Assembly (NCBI GenBank): GCA_026419775.2
Contig: JAOPGA020000998.1
Location: forward strand, 1 to 38,669
Direction of reading: 5' to 3'
Source: Acrasis kona
Taxonomy: Eukaryota > Heterolobosea > Eutetramitea > Acrasida > Acrasidae
Length of the DNA stretch: 38,669 nt
This document shows, one piece after another, positions 32,209-38,669 of the stretch. Made by a program: the position numbers and the translations under genes. A model generated the notes under the pieces. The model made no database searches, had not been told where the DNA came from, and saw nothing but the letters and a program-made list of their open reading frames with translations. The stretch's first letter is position 1. Each line of letters begins with the position of its first letter.

Positions 32209-32469
32209 ATGACGCAGGACGCTATTAAGCTAGACTTCAACACAAGTAGTGTCATGACAACTAATACTCCGCAACAAAAGAGGAAGCTAGCCATTCCTTG
32301 TGCACCTCGTAAAGCAAAAAAAACCATAGAGAATGAGAAGATATCTTCCTCCGTTTGCCGGCGGTTGTGTTTCGACGATTTTGTAGTGGACGAAACCACA
32401 GTACCCGAGTTTGATTTGAACAAGCACCAAGAAAATCTAAATGCTTTAGATTGGCTGAACCTTGTATAA
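32209..32469 (+). CDS. Small protein with SIAMESE/SMR-like CDK-inhibitor motifs
   Basis: 86 residues from ATG 32209. The centre reads TPQQKRKLAIPCAPRKAKK, then CRRLCFDDF about a dozen residues later. Plant SIAMESE-related (SMR) cyclin-dependent kinase inhibitors carry a TP...K-IP..CPPAPRK motif followed by a basic-hydrophobic RR-L-FF motif, so spacing and residues agree. The C-terminus is acidic (VVDETTVPEFDLNKHQENLN), ending ALDWLNLV. A longer in-frame start at 31954 is unlikely because that segment is not protein-like. Short linear motifs can arise by chance, so this is a hypothesis; that the ORF is a real gene is itself only moderately supported. No AATAAA lies within 100 bases of the stop. 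Confidence 0.5.
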   Translation: MTQDAIKLDFNTSSVMTTNTPQQKRKLAIPCAPRKAKKTIENEKISSSVCRRLCFDDFVVDETTVPEFDLNKHQENLNALDWLNLV

Positions 32470-32857
32470 GCACTTTTTTAACTGGCACATACTTGTAAAA
32501 TACATAAACAACATTTAACTTTTAGACATTTTGTTATAATCAAATTTTCAACTATTGCATCAAAATTAGTTTAATCTCAAGTTTGAACCCTGTCGAGTTC
32601 CTGTCACTACTCCAAAGTAGTTCCTTGATGTAAATAAAAGCAGGTTAGTCTTACAGCATTCCTTTTTTCAAACACATATATGCACAGCGGAGTTTCAAGA
32701 ATGTAAGAGAAGCATGTTAGGAAGGAGCATGAGAACAGTAGATAGCTTGTTCATTAGTCACTTCGCGTCTATCCACAACAACATGTACAGCTTATTATAA
32801 AGAGTATGTTGTAATACCATTCAGGAAAAGTATTAATTTGAAGAAATAAATCTTTAT
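32470..32857. other. Intergenic region between convergent small gene and F-box gene
   Basis: About 390 bases with no credible frame or RNA structure. Unlike the four tight convergent pairs in this window, these genes do not share an 18-nt terminator. Confidence 0.4.
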
Positions 32858-34061
32858 TTAGTAAGACACTGTTATTTGGTCAGAGTAATGGTGCCTGATG
32901 GAAGCCACAATCTTGTCCCTAACTGATTCAAAACCTGCTTGGATGGCTTGAGCACGTGCCAAACTGCTCAAACCAGCACCAGTTAGATCTATTGTCTTCA
33001 AAGAAACACATCTTTGCAAGGACAAATTAGTAAGGTTCTCACAACGAGTCAGTTGTAGATTTTGCAGCATTGGGCACATGATGGAAGGGTTTCTCAACGA
33101 AATACAGTTTATGAATCTAAGGTCCACTAGAGAAATGTTCTCTACGAAAGGGTCCTGAATAGGTTCGCAGTCAATCAAGTGCAAAGTCCTTAGTATTTGT
33201 GGCTGACCGACATGCCTAATGGTATATATTAACTTGTTCCCTTGGTCTCCAACTAACTGATTGTTATCAGAGCCACTCGAGAACTGCTCTAACATTGAAC
33301 TAAATTTGAGCTCTGTCAGCGATTTCCACCTCACTAACTTTATGTTTACTAGACTAGTACACTGTTTTAGTGTTGGTTCGCGTTTAAAGTCACAATCGAA
33401 TGCTTCAAAGGTCTCTAGCGATGTTGAACGTACTGCTATTGAGGATAGGTTGTTGCACGTGCTTATCTTTAAAACTTTTAATGTGTCGTTTTTTATGAGT
33501 GGTACTACAATTCCACAACTCCTAATGTGCAACTCGATAAACGTATTTTGTGTATTGTTGTGCAAGAGGTTGATAAATGCAACGTCATCAAATTCATGGA
33601 ATCCGTCAATTGTCAGAGATTTTAGATTGTTCAACCTAATTTTGTTAGATTGCTCGAACGTGTATTCGACCTACATTGACGTAAGCGTTCTTATTCTAAC
33701 GTTGATGTTGTCGAGATTTCGCCACGACTTTTTATGCGACAGCGTGAGGTCCGTTATCGATTCGTATGCTGTTGTATGCATTGACTTTGATAATGGCGAA
33801 AAGTATCTGTCATAGTAAAAATGCAGTTCGTGCAACATGCAATTACCGTATTGATTGTTCCAGTGTTAAGAAGCTCATAATCCTTGATATTATCGGAGCG
33901 TCCATCATTGTTGCAACTTTGATTCGGTTGTGGTCGGATCTCTTGCTCATTGTCATGCCGTTGTTTTTTTTGTTCGTCAATTTGTTCCAGTCATCCGTAG
34001 ATTGACTCCAACGTGAGAAGTCTAAAAATAGATTACGAACGACTATAGACACAACGATCAA
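32858..34061 (-). CDS. F-box and leucine-rich-repeat protein
   Basis: Exons are 34061-33847, 33806-33675 and 33635-32858 (introns 40 and 39 nt). An F-box-like segment is near the N-terminus: DAPIISRIMSFLTLEQSIRY, FSPLSKSMHTTAYESITDLT. It is followed by Cys-containing LRRs (LKVLKISTCNNLSSIAV; LVDLRFINCISLRNPSIM; LQNLQLTRCENLTNLSL). This layout is typical of substrate receptors of SCF ubiquitin ligases; substrates cannot be inferred. The start is uncertain between Met at 34061 and internal Mets (MTMSKRSDHN, MMDAPIIS); with the first, only 44 bases separate this gene from the Vps52 stop upstream. The last base of the TAA stop begins an AATAAA. Confidence 0.75.
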
Positions 34062-34105
34062 AAGATTAAAACAAATATCAATTACACGAGAATTAAAATT
34101 CTTTA

Positions 34106-36646
34106 CTATGTTTCTTCACTTCCATCATCAACTGTTGACCAACATAATATTGTTTGTAATTGATGTTCCTTGCCACACAACTTGACCACGCTATTAAAGC
34201 GATTGTAATAATAGATCAACTGGATGTAAATCTGCTTCAGGATCAACTGGCCCACTGCCAAATTAGAAAAACTCTTGGTCACGTCCGTGCTAATGTACTC
34301 CACGCCAGCCTTCCAATGATTCTTGAATTCCTTTGCAATGTTTTCCATCTCCACCAAATTCACTCGTTGTTGATTCTGTTCGGGCGTGGAATTCTTGCTG
34401 ACCTGTTCCTCCGCCGTCTTGGTGAACGTCACAATGTTTCCATACCGTTCGATCAGTTCGTCCTCCATGAACCTGGCGACGCTGGTCTCGCTGATCCTCC
34501 TCAACTCCCTGACGTCGTCCACTTCGCTCACCTTGGCAGCGTTGAAGATGGTCAACACGTGGTCCAACGAATTGATCTTGTAAATGTGACAGTCCTTTGC
34601 CGGTCTAATCTCCGCTGCGGTCCTCTCCAACAATCCAATGTATGCGTCCCTCAGCGTGGCCAGGTTGGCCTCCAACATTTGTTTGAACTAACACGTGTGA
34701 TGGGATGCGATCGCAAATGATTGACAATTACCGTAGAGTCTCGTTTGTTGAGAATGTGAATGGAGCTCACTAATTCTGCGTAGCGTTTGGATATGGCGTG
34801 CGTGCTCCTTTCCGAATTCAGTACGCCCTGATCAATGTTAGTCGACTGCATGTGAGATGACGTTACCCTTGGATTCTCCCTGGCCGCTCTTACTGATTCC
34901 AAGTTTTGGTCGAACATGTTTTTGAACTTTGGCCACAGGAGCAGGTTCATTTGATTAAAGTAGTCGTCGAGGGTGTCTATTTTCCTCTTCTCCATAATGT
35001 CCATGAACTGATGGGTGATCCTATCGCGCGGTGTCAACGAAAGTGAATGGGTAATGTACGCACCTGATCATGATTAGCACTGCGATGGCATCATAATTGT
35101 TGGAAAGGTATAGGTTGACCGTTTGTTGCAATAGCTCCAAAGTCTTTTTGAATACGAAACCAAAGATTGTTCTTATTTGTTTCAAGTTCATCTTGTCCTT
35201 GTCCATGAAAAAGTCCATGATGAAAATGTATTCGGATGTGCTTGTGTTGATGAGCAGTACGTGCATGCTGATTCATGTTAGCGTTTTCAATGTTAATAAT
35301 GTTACCTCCTGAATAATGCTTCGAATGGATAAGTCTCCTTCTTCTCAACCGCAACGTGGCCTACGATGGGATTGTTCAGGTCAACTTCGTCAAGTATGCG
35401 TCCACGATCTCCTATGGAGAATGTATTCTTTCCTCTCTCTGTGTTTCCCCATAATGAAAATGTTTCCTTCTCAACAATCAATTCGCTCTTGCTGGCAGTG
35501 GACTGTTGAAGTCGCAGTAGGTTTCCGATGTAGGACTTGAAGCTGTTATAATAGTACGTACTTATGGTGTTGATGTATGTATTTCTGACCTGAAAAAAAT
35601 GAATCACTAAACGAATGTCACTCTACCTCTAACGAAGCCTCTTGATTATTCTTTCTCAAAAAATCAGCAAAGTACTTGAACTTTAATAAAACGTTCTGCT
35701 TCAAGAATTGGGTGTTTGTTTTGGGCTTCTTGAGTTCGTTGATCTTTTGAAGAAGGAACGCTCTCACTTTAGTGACAGCTTTAACGTTCAACTTGTCCAA
35801 TTTTGGTATGAGCTCTTGTGCTGCTTGTGTGCTGACGTTGTCAGAGTTTTTCAAAAAATCATTCCTCATGTCCAGAGTGATTAGGTAGTCCAAGTAGGCC
35901 TCGTTCACTTCTTCCTCACAAACGTTGCTATTGTTTATTGTTAGCATTGATATATTTCTGAAACTTACTGCACGAGGGCATTGTCTATCACGGATTGGTT
36001 GATGAAGCTTGCTAGTTTTTCTTCGGCACTTCTTCTATTCTTTAAACGAATGTTCATTGAGAATGATTCATCTTGTAAAGTCTTGATCTCATCAGAGATG
36101 TTTCCCAGACTGCCCTGGAATTTTTGTAGCGTACCTTCCATTTTCTATTAAATGGTAATTAGAAATTACAGGCGTTTGAACGAACCTCTAACACTCCATC
36201 GCATTGACATAGCTGCTGGTATAGATCTGCTATGCGCTCAGCCTCTTGTAAATCTGATTTTAAATTAGAAAGTCTCGACGAAGCACGTACAATCTTCGAT
36301 GGAATCAATTTCTACTTGTCTCAACTCTTTTTCAATATCTTTGCCATAATCGCGAAGATCAACACCCTGTTGAAGAGCTTTTTGGACCAACTCATCTTGT
36401 TGGAACCGTAAAATGTCCTCATCAATTTCATCCAAATCAATATCGTCGCTTGTTATATCTAAATCTTCGATGGAGAAAGTAACTTCTGTGGGCTACATTG
36501 AGTAATTAATCAAGTTCCTGAATTCTTACTCCGTCTGTTTGTGGCATTTCATCTTCAAGCGCATTTAGAAGAGCCTTCCTTCGTTTTTCATCCTCATCCC
36601 TCTGTGTTTTAGAAGGATTGGATTTCTTACGTGGAGACAAAGGCAT
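34106..36646 (-). CDS. Vps52 subunit of the GARP/EARP tethering complex
   Basis: Vps52 is the scaffold of GARP, which tethers endosome-derived vesicles at the trans-Golgi. Nine exons: 36646-36530, 36492-36291, 36253-36186, 36144-35969, 35927-35627, 35589-35306, 35267-35064, 35020-34732 and 34687-34106; introns are 37-44 nt. The 740 residues compare with about 720 in human. Alignment by eye holds over the whole length: GVDLRDYGKDIEKELRQVE, FQGSLGNISDEIKTLQDESF, KAVTKVRAFLLQKINELKKP, TYPFEALFRS, IDTLDDYFNQMNLLLWPKFK, ISKRYAELVSSIHILNKRD, and KNHWKAGVEYISTDVTKSF. All exon joins keep the frame, so the gene appears intact. It has the most introns in the window. Confidence 0.93.
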
Positions 36647-36764
36647 GTCAGTATTTGTAATCTTTACAAACGACGACCCAAGACAATCAAACAATAAACC
36701 ACGTTTTATAGTAATTCAAAATACAACAAAATCAAACATATTTTACTGTAATCATACAATTTCA

Positions 36765-37140
36765 TCACTGCCACCATTGCTCGCCTCCAATTAGATGCGA
36801 GAGATGATCATCTCTCACATTAAGACCACCAAACTTTCTAATATGAATCAAGAGGAAATTTAATTTTTACCTTGATGTAACAATGATGAGGAACAACACA
36901 AAATGGAGATGTATGTTACCAATCCAAACACAAGGACCATCATGAATATCACCTCACCCCATACACTCTTAATTGAATATCTGATCCATTGTCCTTGATG
37001 GGCAAGTTTGGTCGTCCTCTTGCCCAGTACGTTTTAATATTATAAAGTCTTAATTTTCCCAAGCCGATTTCCTCCTATCTTTGTAATCAATTTGAACTTC
37101 TGCTTTGCCCCGAATGACAGACCATCCTGTGGCACGATTA
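36765..37140 (-). other. Probable small multi-exon gene, structure unresolved
   Basis: Between Vps52 and the reductase gene, the minus strand holds several coding-like segments: GWSVIRGKAEVQIDYKDRRK (around 37060-37130), HQGQWIRYSIKSVWGEV running into a hydrophobic span VIFMMVLVFGLVTYISILCC (36872-37018), and a C-terminal-looking end KFGGLNVRDDHLSHLIGGEQ closing with TGA at 36765-36767. The last piece follows a good 33-nt intron (36838-36870, GTAAAA...TTAG). I cannot find splice sites that join all segments in one frame, and the hydrophobic span and the last exon are in different frames. It may be a short membrane protein gene with indels, or partly chance. Confidence 0.35.
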
Positions 37141-37201
37141 TCCGTACGTCTACATATTATTATTTAATGTTACATTAAATTTTATTATAATTTCCAACCT
37201 T

Positions 37202-38300
37202 ATGAAGCAACTAATTGAGACAATCGATAAGCCAGTGTTATGCATCATTGGTGTAGGATTAATAGGAGGTTTTATATCATCATTTATAGGGTGCAGTGAT
37301 CTTGTTGACCTCCACTTGATAGGTCGTCAAAACTTGAGGAACAGACTGGAGAGGTATGAATGTTTAAAAGCTGAGAACATAGATGGCACTACACGTTCAC
37401 TTAAAAATTCAGACTTTACCTTACATAGCAGCCTCACAGAGATGATTCAAATTAAACGAATTAAACCTCAATTTATTATAATGTGCTTAAAAAGAACTGC
37501 CGCAGATGAGATTTACCAAGAAATCAAGAAACTCGAGCTCAAATCTTGCACCATTGTACTCATGATGAACGGAATTTTCACCGTTACAGAGGCCAAAAAA
37601 ATATTAACTAACCACAAGATATTAGCTGCAATGGTAAGCCAAACGAACAACTATGAAACTTACGATAAAGTGTCCTTTTAATGTGATTGATGACCAAGCC
37701 ACAGGCGTCTACAAACAAAGTTCAAAGGGCAACATTATTATCGAACAAGACGAGCAATCTGAAATTTTATCAAACATTATGAACAACAGTGGAGTGCCAA
37801 CACTGTTATCCACTCAAATTGAAAAGGTTCAAAATGGTAAAATGCTGTTCAATCTCAATAACGCCATATGTGCATTGTCAGGTGTTCCGCTCTCCAAAGA
37901 ACTCTCCCAATATGGATACAGAAGACTTTTATCTCACTGCATGTCAGAAACTTTATCCGTCTATTACGCAAGAGGCATGGAGGCTGCTCCTGTTTTCAAA
38001 CTACCAAACCATCTGGTACCTTGGGCATTGTGCGCACCTGATTGGATCTTTTCGTACATTGCAGCAGGTATGGCAGGTCCAACGGAAAAGGCCACTTCGT
38101 CCATGTACGAAGATGTATCCAATAATAGATTAACAGAAATAGAATATTTACAAGGAGCGGTGTTAAAACTTGCCAATGGTTTAGATCCAAAGATTGATAC
38201 GCCCGTGATACAAGCAGTATACGATAAAATCAAGCAGGTCGAATCCAACAAGTGCGGTATTGTGAAGCACACGCCCGAAATGATTTACCAATTCAAATAA
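37202..38300 (+). CDS. Ketopantoate-reductase-like (ApbA/PanE family) oxidoreductase
   Basis: Exons are 37202-37633 and 37671-38300 (37-nt intron, GTAAGC...AAAG), about 353 residues. The N-terminal Rossmann motif is IIGVGLIGGFISSF. IIMCLKRTAADEI and LMMNGIFTVTEA follow the ApbA pattern, and the spliced junction recreates LAAMCPFNVIDD, equivalent to the conserved PFNV segment. The C-terminal domain has KMLFNLNNAICALSGVPL, with the conserved Lys/Asn region of the family. Members reduce 2-ketopantoate to pantoate in coenzyme A synthesis, but eukaryotic paralogues may use other substrates. The start is the first ATG in frame. The gene converges with the next gene across 18 nt, and the stop lies inside AATAAA (38296-38301). 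Confidence 0.85.
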
Positions 38301-38321
38301 AACAAACTTTTTATTCACTCA
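38296..38321. terminator. Convergent 3' junction (18-nt stop-to-stop gap)
   Basis: AATAAA at 38296-38301 includes the reductase TAA. A minus-strand AATAAA (complement of 38310-38315) begins three bases after the TGA of the opposite gene. The gap 38301-38318 is 18 nt. Confidence 0.7.
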
Positions 38322-38669
38322 CTCGGGGTCCATGCAATCAAGTTTAATTCTTTTCGTCGTTGGTGACTTTTCTAAAATCTTTCCAGAGCAGGTCCTCTTC
38401 TTGCTTGGTGTGGTTAATTTGATCTTTAATCCGCTGGTGACTTCTCTTTCGGACAGGATGGCTTGCTCTACGACGTGTTGGCTCTCCTCTTCCAATTCTT
38501 CTTGTGAAAATTCCTTCACTGCTCCATCAATCCTGTTTTGTTTGTGATAATCGGACATGAGAGTGTAACCCAACAATGCGCTCATTTCCCTATCTCTGGT
38601 TTCTATAATCAAGTCGAATAGTACGTAACCATGACAATCTTCTGCTCTCATCAACCACTCACAAATGGT
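38319..38669 (-). CDS. C-terminal part of an unrecognised protein (truncated by window edge)
   Basis: The frame is open from the window end (38669) to TGA at 38319-38321, 116 residues. It begins with a structured-looking segment (ICEWLMRAEDCHGYVLFDLI, IETRDREMSALLGYTLMSDY), then a Glu-rich helix and a basic Ser/Thr/Lys tail with possible nuclear localisation sequences (PSKKR, TTKRIKL). I do not recognise the family. The basic tail suggests a nuclear protein, an inference only. Confidence 0.75.
   Translation of the reverse strand, partial: TICEWLMRAEDCHGYVLFDLIIETRDREMSALLGYTLMSDYHKQNRIDGAVKEFSQEELEEESQHVVEQAILSEREVTSGLKIKLTTPSKKRTCSGKILEKSPTTKRIKLDCMDPE

Noticed and set aside
36799-36816. 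18-bp perfect palindrome (GAGAGATGATCATCTCTC)
   Set aside because: It falls within a probable coding exon of the unresolved minus-strand gene, where it encodes ordinary residues; no second copy was seen, so a regulatory role is unsupported.

Overview
The window is nuclear DNA of a free-living unicellular eukaryote with a very compact genome. It holds actin, eIF3d, Vps52, importin-beta, CLASP, an SRF-type MADS-box factor, a Snf4/AMPK-gamma protein and a U2 snRNA gene. Many genes are split by tiny GT-AG introns, most of them 34-44 nt. The mix (one near-canonical actin, a CCDC81-type HU-domain protein, hemerythrin, an SRF factor, a plant-like ABCG exporter) would fit a heterolobosean amoeba such as Naegleria or Acrasis, but that placement is inference.

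Layout. 1-819: 3' end of a gene resembling DUF6589 proteins. 964-3979 (+): LRR/coiled-coil protein, convergent with 3998-5320 (-), a mitochondrial malate dehydrogenase. 5378-7267 (-): eIF3d, with a small doubtful ORF divergent from it. 8040-8229 (-): U2 snRNA. 8618-13734 (-): a large Cys-rich ABCG-type membrane protein whose ATPase motifs are all destroyed. 14098-15030 (-): LysM protein. 15734-19637 (+): CLASP, convergent with 19656-20983 (-), AMPK gamma. 21640-22523 (+): SRF/MADS factor. 22998-25290 (+): CCDC81-like protein. 25615-28942 (+): importin-4/Kap123-like, convergent with 28961-29566 (-), hemerythrin. 30190-31317 (+): actin. 32209-32469 (+): small protein with SIAMESE-like CDK-inhibitor motifs. 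32858-34061 (-): F-box/LRR. 34106-36646 (-): Vps52. 36765-37140 (-): an unresolved small gene. 37202-38300 (+): ketopantoate-reductase-like enzyme, convergent with 38319-38669 (-), the C-terminus of an unrecognised protein.

The genes are mostly unrelated housekeeping functions: translation, nuclear import, endosome-Golgi tethering, cytoskeleton, energy sensing, metabolism. No operon-like pathway is visible. The most unusual signal is in 3' architecture. All four tightly packed convergent gene pairs have exactly 18 nt between their stop codons, and in nine genes the stop codon overlaps the AATAAA polyadenylation signal. mRNAs of paired genes must therefore end inside each other's coding sequence.

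Three genes (LRR, ABC transporter, MADS) show apparent reading-frame breaks. These may be assembly indels, recent mutations or recoding, and should be checked before the protein models are trusted. All exon models were built by eye from frame, splice motifs and homology; no search was run.
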